Below are positions 1 to 6,297 of a DNA stretch of 11,941 nt, in pieces. Each line of letters opens with the position of its first letter. Position 1 is the stretch's first letter. Source of the stretch: Spirosomataceae bacterium (GTDB lineage Bacteria; Bacteroidota; Bacteroidia; Cytophagales; Spirosomataceae). The notes under the pieces were generated by a model. That model did not search any database and was not told the DNA's origin. It worked only from the letters and a program-made list of their open reading frames with translations. Where the stretch lies: the NCBI GenBank assembly GCA_025455795.1, contig JALOLW010000067.1:1-11941 (forward strand). Reading direction: 5' to 3'. Position numbers and translations under genes: made by a program.

Positions 1-200
1 GGATTGAGGGCATAGCCAAACCACTGACCGTTGTGGCTCACCACGCGCTCAGGAATATCTTTCCAAAAATCATACACATCGTGCGTCAGTGATTTTTTTT
101 CCACGGGCGCGGGGATGTTGGTGGCTACTTTTTTGGGCTTTTTTTGGGCAACCGCTACCGTCGAAATAGCGAGTAGCAATAAAAGTAAAGGCTTTTGCAT
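1..200 (-). CDS. S9-family (prolyl oligopeptidase-like) peptidase, N-terminal fragment
   Basis: Only the first 66 codons are present; the gene runs off the left edge. The ATG (complement of 198-200) opens a clear signal peptide: MQKP, a run of leucines (residues 5-10), then AISTVAVA with likely cleavage after residue 18. A Lys/Pro-rich linker follows, then the stretch LTHDVYDFWKDIPERVVSHN (residues 38-57). That pattern (xLxHxVYDxWKxIxER.(I/V)SxxGxW) is typical of the start of the exported S9 peptidases of Bacteroidota, where it precedes a beta-propeller and an alpha/beta-hydrolase domain. Neither domain is in the window, so catalytic residues cannot be checked. The start lies 35 bp after the murF stop on the same strand, with no clear promoter between, so read-through from murF is possible. 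The family call rests on a short motif remembered from the family and is moderately secure. Confidence 0.6.
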   Translation of the reverse strand, partial: MQKPLLLLLLAISTVAVAQKKPKKVATNIPAPVEKKSLTHDVYDFWKDIPERVVSHNGQWFGYALN

Positions 201-235
201 CGTTTTAGGTTAAATTTTTGAGTAAATACAAACAG

Positions 236-1519
236 CTACAAATACGGCACGACGGTCTCCAGGCCAATACCGCGCGAGCCTTTGATGAGGATGTGGGTAT
301 CTTGTTGGGGGTGATCTACAATCCAGTTGTGCAACGAAAATTTATCGGGAAAATAATAGGCTTTGGGCAGGGCAGGCAGCGCGTCTTGCATGAGTTTGCC
401 CGCGAGAATCACCAAATCGAAGTTTTGCTGCGCGATGAGTTGGCCCATTGCCAAATGCTCGGCGGGCGATTCGTCGCCGAGTTCGAGCATATCGCCCAAA
501 ATCACCATTTTGCGAGGGGCGTGGAGTTTGCCAAAATTCTCAATCGCCGCCGCCATCGAAGACGGGTTGGCGTTGTAGGCATCCATGATGATGGTATTGC
601 TGCCTTTCTGCACGATTTGCGAGCGGTTGTTGGTCGGATTGTACTCAGCCACGGCTTGGTGCGCGTCGGCATCGGGTACGCCAAAATACTGCCCAATCGC
701 CAATGCCACGGCGATGTTTTCAAAGTTGTATTTGCCCGTCAGGTGCGTTTGGATGCGTTGGCCGTCGGGGGTTTGGTAAATCACCAACGGGCTGTCTTCC
801 AATAATTTAGGTGCGGTATCATTGGCCAAATACATCACTTGGTGGGCAAACTGCCGTTGTTGACTCATGGACACAAGCGTGGCGTTGGCGGCATTGATAA
901 AGACCGTTCCGCCCGACTTCGCCAGCCAATCGTACAACTCACCCTTGCCGATTTTGACGCCCTCAATTCCCCCAAAACCCTCCAAATGCGCCTTGCCGAT
1001 GTTGGTGATGAGGCCGTGCGTAGGCTCGGCAATGCTACTCAACAGCGCGATTTCTTTCTGGTGATTGGCCCCCATTTCGACCACCGCCATTTGGTAGTTG
1101 TCGTTGATAGCCAGCAGCGTGAGCGGTACGCCGATGTGGTTATTGAGATTGCCTTTGGTGGCGTAAGTTTTGAATTTTTTGGACAACACCGCCGCAATCA
1201 ATTCTTTGGTGGTGGTTTTGCCGTTGGACCCCGTCAAGCCTACCACGGGGATTTGGAGCTGACGACGGTGGTAATTGGCCAATTGTTGCAGGGCTTCCAA
1301 GCTATCTTCTACCAACAAATACCGCTCGCCGGTCGCCACGTCGGGGTTGTCCACGATGACGTATTTGGCCCCTTTTTCTAAGGCATCTTTGGCAAAAAGG
1401 TTTCCGTCAAATTTATCGCCTCGAAGTGCTACAAACAGACAGCCGTCGGTGATTTGGCGGGTATCGGTCGAAACGCCCGTACAGGCGCGAAAACAGTCAT
1501 AGAGTTGAGCGATTTGCAT
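236..1519 (-). CDS. murF: UDP-N-acetylmuramoyl-tripeptide--D-alanyl-D-alanine ligase MurF
   Basis: MurF is the cytoplasmic enzyme that uses ATP to join D-Ala-D-Ala to the UDP-MurNAc-tripeptide, the last soluble step of the peptidoglycan precursor pathway. The 427-residue product is near full family length (about 420-460). Visible Mur-ligase landmarks, in order: an N-terminal uridine-binding domain with STDTR (residues 17-21); the ATP P-loop GSNGKTTTKE (97-106, with Lys101); GNLNNHIGVPLTLL (123-136); VVEMGA (146-151, with the conserved Glu149); NIGKAHLEGFG (173-183); KGEL near 192, where the carbamylated lysine of Mur ligases is expected; NRSQ (298-301); DAYNANPSSM (313-322), characteristic of MurF; ILGDMLELG (340-348); and KGSRG close to the C-terminus. 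No truncation or frameshift is seen. It is not in a dcw-type cluster: its neighbours are a dehydrogenase and an S9 peptidase. A TAGATTTG -7 element sits 40 bp upstream of the ATG. Confidence 0.96.
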   Translation of the reverse strand: MQIAQLYDCFRACTGVSTDTRQITDGCLFVALRGDKFDGNLFAKDALEKGAKYVIVDNPDVATGERYLLVEDSLEALQQLANYHRRQLQIPVVGLTGSNGKTTTKELIAAVLSKKFKTYATKGNLNNHIGVPLTLLAINDNYQMAVVEMGANHQKEIALLSSIAEPTHGLITNIGKAHLEGFGGIEGVKIGKGELYDWLAKSGGTVFINAANATLVSMSQQRQFAHQVMYLANDTAPKLLEDSPLVIYQTPDGQRIQTHLTGKYNFENIAVALAIGQYFGVPDADAHQAVAEYNPTNNRSQIVQKGSNTIIMDAYNANPSSMAAAIENFGKLHAPRKMVILGDMLELGDESPAEHLAMGQLIAQQNFDLVILAGKLMQDALPALPKAYYFPDKFSLHNWIVDHPQQDTHILIKGSRGIGLETVVPYL

Positions 1520-1559
1520 TGCGTGATGAGAAGCGTTTGGGTTGTTTGAATTGTTTCTG

Positions 1560-1567
1560 CAAATCTA
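1560..1567 (-). promoter_or_regulatory. Putative Bacteroidota -7 promoter element for murF
   Basis: The minus strand reads TAGATTTG, a perfect match to the Bacteroidota primary sigma -7 consensus TAnnTTTG, 40 bp upstream of the murF ATG in the 116-bp gap behind the dehydrogenase gene. No convincing TTTG -33 element is seen 19-21 bp further upstream, so the call rests on the -7 box and its position. Confidence 0.42.
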
Positions 1568-1635
1568 CAATTATTGGAGGTTAGTTGATGAATACGGCGG
1601 CATTTCCTGAGTTGGTGGTTTTGGAAAAATGCTAC

Positions 1636-2619
1636 CTACCCCACTTTATGTGCCAACACCGCGCCTTTCTCAAAGCAATCCACGCTCTGCAAAGTGGTTT
1701 GGGCGATTTCGGTCATGGCCTCGTCCGTAAAAAACGCTTGATGGGCCGTGACCAGCACATTGGGAAAAGACATGAGCCTCAAAATCAGCTCATCTTGGAT
1801 GATAGACTCCGAAAAATCGCGGAAAAACAGCTTGTCTTCTTGCTCATATACATCAAGGCCGAGGTAGCCCAAATGCCCCGTTTTCAAAGATTGAATCACG
1901 GCTTTGGTATCTATCAAGCCACCTCGACCCGTGTTGATAAGCATGGCCCCTTTTTTCATCTTTTGCAGCGATTGCTCATTGATAAGGTGCCGCGTGGCGT
2001 CGTTGAGCGGACAGTGGAGCGACACAATATCGGATGCTTCCAACAACGCCGTCAAAGAAGTATATTGGATTCCTTCGGCAAGAAGTTCCTCGTTTTCGGC
2101 GACATCATACGCCAGCACCGAGCAGCCCAGCCCGCGCATGATACGGCAAAAAGTCATCCCGATTTTGCCCGTACCTATCACCCCGACCGTCTTGCCAAAG
2201 AGGTCAAAACCCATTAGTCGTTCCAGCGAAAAGTTGCCTTCTCGCACCCGGTTGTAGGCTTTGTGGGTCTTGCGGTTGAGGGTCAGAATCAGGGCGAGGG
2301 TATGCTCGGCTACTGCGTGTGGCGAGTAGGCAGGTACGCGCACTACCGTCAGGCCGTGTTGGTGGGCGGCGTTTAGGTCCACGTTGTTGTAGCCAGCGCA
2401 GCGCATGGCCACAAGTCCTACCCCCATTTGTGCCAACGTGGATATGACGTTTGCATTGAGTTTATCATTGACAAAAGCACACACCACTTGGCTGTTTTGA
2501 GCGAGCAAGACCGTGTTTTCGTCCAATAGCGCGTCCACATAGTGTAGCTCGTGGGTTTGATTGCAAGCGTTGAAGTACTGTTTGTCGTAAGATTGGGTGG
2601 AAAAAAAAGTAATTTTCAT
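1636..2619 (-). CDS. ldhA: D-isomer-specific 2-hydroxyacid dehydrogenase, D-lactate dehydrogenase type
   Basis: Predicted cytoplasmic NAD-dependent enzyme that interconverts pyruvate and D-lactate or a similar 2-oxoacid pair. The 327 residues match the usual family length of about 330. The Rossmann nucleotide-binding motif is VGVIGTGKIG (residues 145-154), followed by an Asp at the end of the next strand (YD, 171-172) as expected for NAD preference. The expected catalytic triad is in place: Arg232 in NTGRGG, Glu261 in LDVYEQE, and His293 in TAHQAF. AGYNNVDL (75-82) and HAVAEHTLAL (101-110) are also typical of the D-LDH subgroup. The ATG lies 21 bp after the stop of the upstream secreted-protein gene, leaving no room for a separate promoter of its own, so the two are probably co-transcribed. 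Substrate is inferred from the subgroup; other 2-hydroxyacids are possible. Confidence 0.9.
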   Translation of the reverse strand: MKITFFSTQSYDKQYFNACNQTHELHYVDALLDENTVLLAQNSQVVCAFVNDKLNANVISTLAQMGVGLVAMRCAGYNNVDLNAAHQHGLTVVRVPAYSPHAVAEHTLALILTLNRKTHKAYNRVREGNFSLERLMGFDLFGKTVGVIGTGKIGMTFCRIMRGLGCSVLAYDVAENEELLAEGIQYTSLTALLEASDIVSLHCPLNDATRHLINEQSLQKMKKGAMLINTGRGGLIDTKAVIQSLKTGHLGYLGLDVYEQEDKLFFRDFSESIIQDELILRLMSFPNVLVTAHQAFFTDEAMTEIAQTTLQSVDCFEKGAVLAHKVG

Positions 2620-2640
2620 TTGGATGGTGTGGGTTGTGGG

Positions 2641-3324
2641 CTACTGTTCCTTGCTCCAAACTTCGTAAATCTTGTTGCCCGTGCTGCTGAGGCCGCTGTG
2701 GTGCCAGTCTTTGCCGTCTTTGAGTTCGTAGTCGAAAGTGAGCGACGCGCCCACGCGGGTGTTGTCACGGCTAAAAAACGCAATAGTTTCGGTGTATTTT
2801 CCGTCTTTGATGGTATAAGTACCACCGCCCGAACCCGAAAACTGCTTGGTTTCGGGGTTGATAGCCGCCCACTGAAAGCGCGTGCCAGTGAGCATTTTGA
2901 GGGTTTTGCGAGCACCACGTTGCATGGTTGTGATTTTGCCATCGTTGCCCATGCGACCTGTGATGCGGTAGTTGGCCGCAGCGGGGGTGTTGGCATCGTC
3001 CACGTTGGTCCAATTGCCCCAAACTTTAGATTTTATCACTTTTTTGTTGATTTGTAGGTCAATCGCGGTGCTTTTGCCCACTTGCGAAGAATCGGCAGAG
3101 TGAAATTCACAGGTGTAGGTCAGTTGGCCTTTGGCAATGCTGTACGTACCGCCTTCGGTGTTGATAAACTGTTTTTCTTGGTAGCGAGCTATCATCAAGT
3201 AGTTGTCGGCGCAAATCATCACGGCTTTGCCACCGCCGCTCAAAGGCTGCTCCCAAGCCCCTTTGACTTGGGCAAAAACTTGAACACTAAGAAGCAAAAA
3301 TGTCCACGTAAGTAACTTTTTCAT
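2641..3324 (-). CDS. Secreted or periplasmic protein with an internally duplicated beta-rich domain
   Basis: The product is 227 residues if translation starts at the ATG at 3322-3324, which is preferred because it opens directly into a signal peptide (MKKLLTWTFLLLSVQVFA, probable cleavage after Ala18). The frame is open further upstream to 3381, but that extension would bury the signal peptide and run through the -7 box. The mature part has two similar units: GGTYSIAKGQLTY..FHSADSSQVG (from residue 58) and GGTYTIKDGKYTETIAFFSR (from residue 167), each followed by an alternating hydrophobic strand. A conserved-looking GTRFQWAAINPETKQF (147-162) and WHHSGLSSTG (207-216) complete the second unit. 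This resembles a family usually annotated in Bacteroidota only as membrane or secreted protein. Its function is unknown; a lipocalin-like barrel is possible but not shown. No catalytic motif is evident. The dehydrogenase gene follows after 21 bp. Confidence 0.8.
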   Translation of the reverse strand: MKKLLTWTFLLLSVQVFAQVKGAWEQPLSGGGKAVMICADNYLMIARYQEKQFINTEGGTYSIAKGQLTYTCEFHSADSSQVGKSTAIDLQINKKVIKSKVWGNWTNVDDANTPAAANYRITGRMGNDGKITTMQRGARKTLKMLTGTRFQWAAINPETKQFSGSGGGTYTIKDGKYTETIAFFSRDNTRVGASLTFDYELKDGKDWHHSGLSSTGNKIYEVWSKEQ

Positions 3325-3367
3325 CTGATTTTGAGGGGTTTGTGAGTTAAAAACAACTATGACCCAA

Positions 3368-3375
3368 CAAAGATA
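3368..3375 (-). promoter_or_regulatory. Putative Bacteroidota -7 promoter element for the secreted-protein/ldh unit
   Basis: The minus strand reads TATCTTTG, a perfect TAnnTTTG, 43 bp upstream of the ATG at 3322-3324. It supports that ATG as the start, because the longer in-frame alternative (3381) would lie upstream of the transcription start. No clear -33 TTTG was found at the right spacing. Confidence 0.42.
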
Positions 3376-3406
3376 AAACAAAAAGAGGTTCTTGCGGATT
3401 GAACAA

Positions 3407-4021
3407 TCAAATCGTTCTTAAATATTGTGCTTCCAATCCTTCAATTTTTTCTAATCGTCCCAAAACTTGATTGAGGAGCGTTTTACGAATTTCGGTTGTG
3501 AAAGTACACTGATTGTCAAACTGTTGGTTTTGAACGGGTAGGTCAAATTGTTTTATTACCTTCATTACTTCGTTCATTTGCTCGTAGGCGTAGGTGAGTG
3601 CGTAAGCGTCGCGCAGGTGCTGCGCGAGAATTGTGCCTTGGGTGAGGGCATCGTCAGCGGCGGTTTTGTAGGCATTGATAAGCCCTGGCACGCCGAGTAG
3701 TGTACCCCCAAAATACCTTACCACAACCACCAGCACATTGGTCAAATCGTGGGCATAAAGCGTATTGAGGATGGGCTTTCCCGCCGAGCCTGCGGGTTCG
3801 CCGTCGTCGTTGGCGCGGTAGTGGTTTCGGTCCAACCCGAGCCTGTAAGCGTAGCAGTGGTGATTGGCTTTGGGGTGGAGTTCGCGCAGGGCATGGAGGT
3901 GTTGCTTGGCGTCGTCTTCGGTTTTGATAGGGTAGGCAAACGCCAAAAACTTACTACCACGGTCGCGAAAGAATCCCTCAACGGGCTGGGCAATGGTCTG
4001 GTAACTATCGTCGAAAAGCAT
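3407..4021 (-). CDS. yigZ: YigZ/IMPACT-family protein
   Basis: The 204-residue length is usual for bacterial YigZ. The family signature is intact: DDGEPAGSAGKPIL (residues 72-85) and VVVRYFGGTLLGVPGL (99-114), with the central motif CYAYRLG (56-62). The N-terminal part (SKFLAFAYPIKTEDDA) matches the start of the IMPACT fold, and the C-terminal ~70 residues correspond to the small ferredoxin-like domain (DUF1949) of bacterial members. Eukaryotic IMPACT affects Gcn2 signalling; the bacterial role is poorly defined, with links to translation and nucleic-acid binding only suggested. The ATG is 6 bp after the pyrB stop, so the two are almost certainly on one transcript; this is a spacing argument and does not show a pyrimidine role. 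Confidence 0.93.
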   Translation of the reverse strand: MLFDDSYQTIAQPVEGFFRDRGSKFLAFAYPIKTEDDAKQHLHALRELHPKANHHCYAYRLGLDRNHYRANDDGEPAGSAGKPILNTLYAHDLTNVLVVVVRYFGGTLLGVPGLINAYKTAADDALTQGTILAQHLRDAYALTYAYEQMNEVMKVIKQFDLPVQNQQFDNQCTFTTEIRKTLLNQVLGRLEKIEGLEAQYLRTI

Positions 4022-4027
4022 TGATTA

Positions 4028-4948
4028 TCAGTGCTGTGCCAAAAGATACAGCACAGCCATGCGAGCGGCCACGCCGTTTTCGACTTGTTGTAGGATGATG
4101 CTTTGGCGGGAGTCGGCGGCGTCGGAAGTGAGCTCAATGCCCCGATTGATGGGGCCGGGGTGCATCAACACGATGTCACGGTCGAGGTCGTCGAGCATCT
4201 GCCGATTGATGCCAAAATAGAGCGAATACTCCCGCAAACTGGGGAAATATTTGACCTGCAAACGCTCCAACTGAATACGGAGGACGTTGGCGGCATCGCA
4301 CCAGCGGAGTGTATCTTGTACATCGTGACTCACTTCTACACCCAGCGATGTTATGTATTTGGGAATCAGCGTAGTAGGGCCGCATACGCGCACTTGTGCG
4401 CCGAGTTTTTTGAGACAGAAAATATTGGAAAGAGCCACCCGAGAGTGTAAAATATCACCAATGATGGCGATTTTTTTGCCTGCCAAATCACCCAATTTTT
4501 CGCGCATCGAAAACGCATCCAACAACGCCTGCGTGGGGTGCTCGTGCGTGCCGTCGCCCGCATTGACCACGTTGGCTTCTATGCGCTCGGCCAAGTAGTG
4601 TGGCGCCCCTGGACTGCTGTGGCGCATCACAATCATATCTACTTTCATGGCCAAGATGTTGTTGACAGTGTCAAGCAGGGTTTCACCTTTTTTGACCGAA
4701 CTGCCCGACGAGGAAAAGTTGATGACATCGGCAGAGAGGCGTTTTTCGGCCAACTCAAACGAGAGCCGGGTGCGGGTCGAGTTCTCAAAAAAAACGTTGG
4801 CAATGGTCACGTCCCGCAGCGAAGGTACTTTTTTGATAGGCCGATTGATGACCTCCTTAAACTCTTTGGCGGTGTCTAAAATCGTGTAAATGTCAGATTC
4901 TGTGAGGTTTTTGATGCCCAATAAGTGCCTAACCGAAAGCTGCGACAT
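4028..4948 (-). CDS. pyrB: Aspartate carbamoyltransferase catalytic subunit PyrB
   Basis: Catalyses carbamoyl phosphate + L-aspartate to N-carbamoyl-L-aspartate and phosphate, the committed step of de novo pyrimidine synthesis, in the cytoplasm. The start chosen is the ATG at 4946-4948 (MSQLSVRHLLGI), giving 306 residues, the usual length. An in-frame ATG nine codons upstream (4975) would overlap the -7 box and adds a non-conserved extension. Binding-site motifs are complete: FFENSTRTRLSFE (residues 53-65, STRT 57-60), the mobile-loop lysine in KKGE (86-89, Lys87), HPTQ (137-140), GDILHSRVA (164-172), RIQ (224-226) and HPGPINRG (263-270). No regulatory-subunit gene (pyrI) is next to it, so it may be an unregulated trimer or pair with a distant pyrI. 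The upstream neighbour is a bestrophin gene 42 bp away. Confidence 0.97.
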   Translation of the reverse strand: MSQLSVRHLLGIKNLTESDIYTILDTAKEFKEVINRPIKKVPSLRDVTIANVFFENSTRTRLSFELAEKRLSADVINFSSSGSSVKKGETLLDTVNNILAMKVDMIVMRHSSPGAPHYLAERIEANVVNAGDGTHEHPTQALLDAFSMREKLGDLAGKKIAIIGDILHSRVALSNIFCLKKLGAQVRVCGPTTLIPKYITSLGVEVSHDVQDTLRWCDAANVLRIQLERLQVKYFPSLREYSLYFGINRQMLDDLDRDIVLMHPGPINRGIELTSDAADSRQSIILQQVENGVAARMAVLYLLAQH

Positions 4949-4972
4949 GGTATAGCGGAAGCGAAAGTTTGG

Positions 4973-4980
4973 CAAAGGTA
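4973..4980 (-). promoter_or_regulatory. Putative Bacteroidota -7 promoter element for pyrB-yigZ
   Basis: The minus strand reads TACCTTTG, a perfect TAnnTTTG, 24 bp upstream of the preferred pyrB ATG and inside the 42-bp gap behind the bestrophin gene. A -33 box would fall in the end of the bestrophin coding sequence; no TTTG is seen at exactly 19-21 bp. The leader would be very short, leaving no room for a pyrimidine attenuator. Confidence 0.4.
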
Positions 4981-4990
4981 CAAAAATGTC

Positions 4991-5857
4991 CTACAAAATT
5001 TCTTTCAAATTGTCTCTAATTGTGTCGTAAATCGCATCGGTGGGGAGGTCGTTGGCGTCTGTACCAAACGGGTCTTCGATTTCTTCGGCGATCACTTCGA
5101 TACTCGCAAACGCATAAAATACCAGCGTCACGATGGGAATAGCCCAGTATTTGAAGTCCAAGACAAAGCCGATGGGCATCGTAAAAACGTACAGAAAGAT
5201 GATTTTTTTGAGAAATAAACTGTACGCATATGGGATGGGGGTGCGCTTGATGCGCTCACACGCGCCGAGGTTGTCGGCAAACGATTGAAGTTCGGCGTTC
5301 AAGACGATGAGTTGGTGGCCTGTGATGACGCTGGTTTGATAAAGACGGTTGATTTCAACAAAAATCGCTTTCAAAATCTGATTAGGGACGTGTTTGTGTT
5401 GCCCAAAATACACGGCATCGTACGGCCCCACGGGTGTGAGTTTTTGAGGATTGAGGTGGCCCCGCAGGTGTTCTTTGGAAGCGTAGATAAAGTGGACAAT
5501 CAAAGTACGAAACAACGTCCTGTCGGCAGTGGCATCTGTGGGCAAAAAAGCGTGGAGTTTGAGGGCCAAGTTGCGGGAATTGTTCACAAAACTCCCCCAA
5601 AGTTTACGGCCTTCCCACCAACGCTCGTAGGCGGTATTTGTCCTGAAAATCAACAACATCGAAAGCACAAAGCCAACCAAGGAATGTACGATGGTCGTGT
5701 TTTTGAAGGAGGCATGAAACACGTCGTTTTCGAGGTACGCCACCACACCCGTATAGACCGCCACGCCCATCATGCCTGGCAGCAGCATCCGAAACGAATC
5801 GCTCCGGTGAAACGCAAAAATGAGCTTCCACCAGTCTTTGGGGTTGTAAGAAATCAT
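4991..5857 (-). CDS. Bestrophin-family (UPF0187) anion channel
   Basis: Predicted inner-membrane ion channel of 288 residues, a normal length for bacterial bestrophins. Known bacterial members are pentameric channels whose ion selectivity varies (some conduct cations), so the permeant ion cannot be read from sequence. Family landmarks are FRTNTAYERWWEGRKLWG (residues 71-88), CERIKRTPIPYAY (200-212) and the acidic EEIEDPFGTDANDLP (258-272). Hydrophobic segments lie at about 24-44, 57-72, 215-233 and 238-256, matching the four-helix layout. The N-terminal MISYNPKDWWKLIFAFHRSD is also typical. It has its own -7 element 23 bp upstream, and its stop is 42 bp before pyrB; the pyrB -7 box in that gap suggests the two can be transcribed separately. 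Confidence 0.93.
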   Translation of the reverse strand: MISYNPKDWWKLIFAFHRSDSFRMLLPGMMGVAVYTGVVAYLENDVFHASFKNTTIVHSLVGFVLSMLLIFRTNTAYERWWEGRKLWGSFVNNSRNLALKLHAFLPTDATADRTLFRTLIVHFIYASKEHLRGHLNPQKLTPVGPYDAVYFGQHKHVPNQILKAIFVEINRLYQTSVITGHQLIVLNAELQSFADNLGACERIKRTPIPYAYSLFLKKIIFLYVFTMPIGFVLDFKYWAIPIVTLVFYAFASIEVIAEEIEDPFGTDANDLPTDAIYDTIRDNLKEIL

Positions 5858-5880
5858 GAGTAATCAAGTGCTTAATTTTG

Positions 5881-5888
5881 CAAAGTTA
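5881..5888 (-). promoter_or_regulatory. Putative Bacteroidota -7 promoter element for the bestrophin gene
   Basis: The minus strand reads TAACTTTG, a perfect TAnnTTTG, 23 bp upstream of the bestrophin ATG, in the 88-bp gap after the XRE gene. No TTTG -33 element is evident at the standard spacing. Confidence 0.42.
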
Positions 5889-5945
5889 GGCGGCAATTTG
5901 ATAGAGCGACTGAAAATATGAAGATTATTACGCCGAAAAGGCTTT

Positions 5946-6164
5946 TTAAAGTTCTGAGAAAAATTCTTCTAAGCTAACATTAAAATATTGGCAAATAACG
6001 TCCAGAGTGCTAATCGTAATATTCACTTGCGCTGTTTCAACTCGTCCAATGTGAATATTTGTATCAAAATAAAATACTTCCTGCGTTACTCCGTGTTTTT
6101 CACGGAGACTTTTCACTCGTAGAGCTACTTTTTGCAGTAAGATTTTATTTCGTATTTGCCCCAT
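5946..6164 (-). CDS. Small XRE-family helix-turn-helix transcriptional regulator
   Basis: A 72-residue protein that is nearly all one helix-turn-helix domain. Residues ~13-70 follow the XRE/Cro pattern: VALRVKSLREKHGVTQEVFYF (helices 1-2), then HIGRVETAQVNITISTLDVI (recognition helix and helix 4), ending QYFNVSLEEFFSEL, the usual C-terminal signature of single-domain XRE proteins in Bacteroidota. The canonical helix-2 end (xxAxxxG/S) is unusual here (TQEVFYFDTNIHIGR), with bulky aromatics. There is no sensor, peptidase or oligomerisation domain. GC content by hand count over 5941-6180 is about 35%, well below the flanking genes, consistent with recent acquisition or an AT-rich regulatory island. 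It is transcribed divergently from the pseudo-protease/RHS operon, whose promoter lies within 80 bp of its start, so it may control that operon and itself; this is inference. Confidence 0.85.
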   Translation of the reverse strand: MGQIRNKILLQKVALRVKSLREKHGVTQEVFYFDTNIHIGRVETAQVNITISTLDVICQYFNVSLEEFFSEL

Positions 6165-6179
6165 TTTGAGGCAAGTAGA

Positions 6180-6205
6180 AAGTAATTTGAAAAAAAAGTA
6201 ATTAC
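6180..6205. promoter_or_regulatory. Candidate operator: direct repeat AAGTAATT with overlapping palindrome GTAATTAC
   Basis: AAGTAATT occurs at 6180-6187 and again at 6196-6203, a 16-bp period, separated by an A-tract. The second copy overlaps a perfect 8-bp palindrome GTAATTAC (6198-6205), which ends 3 bp before the -33 element of the plus-strand promoter. Position between a divergent XRE gene and its neighbour's promoter is where an operator would be expected. The region is AT-rich, so short matches can arise by chance. Confidence 0.3.
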
Positions 6206-6208
6206 ATA

Positions 6209-6240
6209 TTTGTCATTGAAAAATTGTTTTATTATACTTG
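6209..6240 (+). promoter_or_regulatory. Putative promoter of the pseudo-protease/RHS operon
   Basis: TTTG at 6209-6212 and TATACTTG at 6233-6240 are separated by 20 bp. This fits the Bacteroidota arrangement of TTTG, 19-21 bp, TAnnTTTG, with one mismatch in the -7 box (C for T at 6237). Transcription would start near 6247, giving a leader of about 50 nt to the ATG at 6298. It is the only candidate in the window with both elements at the right spacing. Confidence 0.5.
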
Positions 6241-6273
6241 AACTATGAATAAATAGGAATCGTAAATGAGTTA

Positions 6274-6287
6274 GTGTTACCAAACAC
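6274..6287 (+). repeat. Short inverted repeat in the leader of the pseudo-protease gene
   Basis: GTGTT (6274-6278) and AACAC (6283-6287) form perfect 5-bp arms around a 4-base loop, 10 bp before the ATG at 6298. It could be a small leader hairpin near the translation start or half of an operator. It is short enough to be coincidental. The first arm coincides with a possible GTG start codon. Confidence 0.25.
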
Positions 6288-6297
6288 CTCTTTCTCA

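Noticed and set aside
218..1381. Long open frames on the plus strand opposite murF
   Set aside because: They lie wholly antisense to a murF gene with complete family motifs, show no recognisable domain and have shadow-like composition (Arg/His/Val-rich).
1585..2257. Plus-strand open frames opposite the dehydrogenase gene
   Set aside because: Antisense to a gene with an intact Rossmann motif and catalytic Arg/Glu/His; no domain or promoter supports the opposite strand.
3325..3381. Upstream ATG at 3381 for the secreted protein
   Set aside because: It would place 19 residues in front of a clean signal peptide and lies upstream of the TATCTTTG promoter element.
3401..3417. GAACAATCAAATCGTTC as a terminator after yigZ
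   Set aside because: The arms contain a mismatch, the stem is short and AT-rich, it overlaps the last yigZ codons, and no uninterrupted T-run follows directly on the minus strand.
5932..5947. GCC-GAAAA-GGC followed by TTTTT, resembling a terminator
   Set aside because: The stem is only 3 bp, and the T-run is on the plus strand where no gene precedes it.
6274..6297. GTG at 6274 as the start of the pseudo-protease
   Set aside because: It adds eight residues in front of a signal peptide that begins naturally at the ATG at 6298, and GTG starts are less usual here. It cannot be fully excluded.
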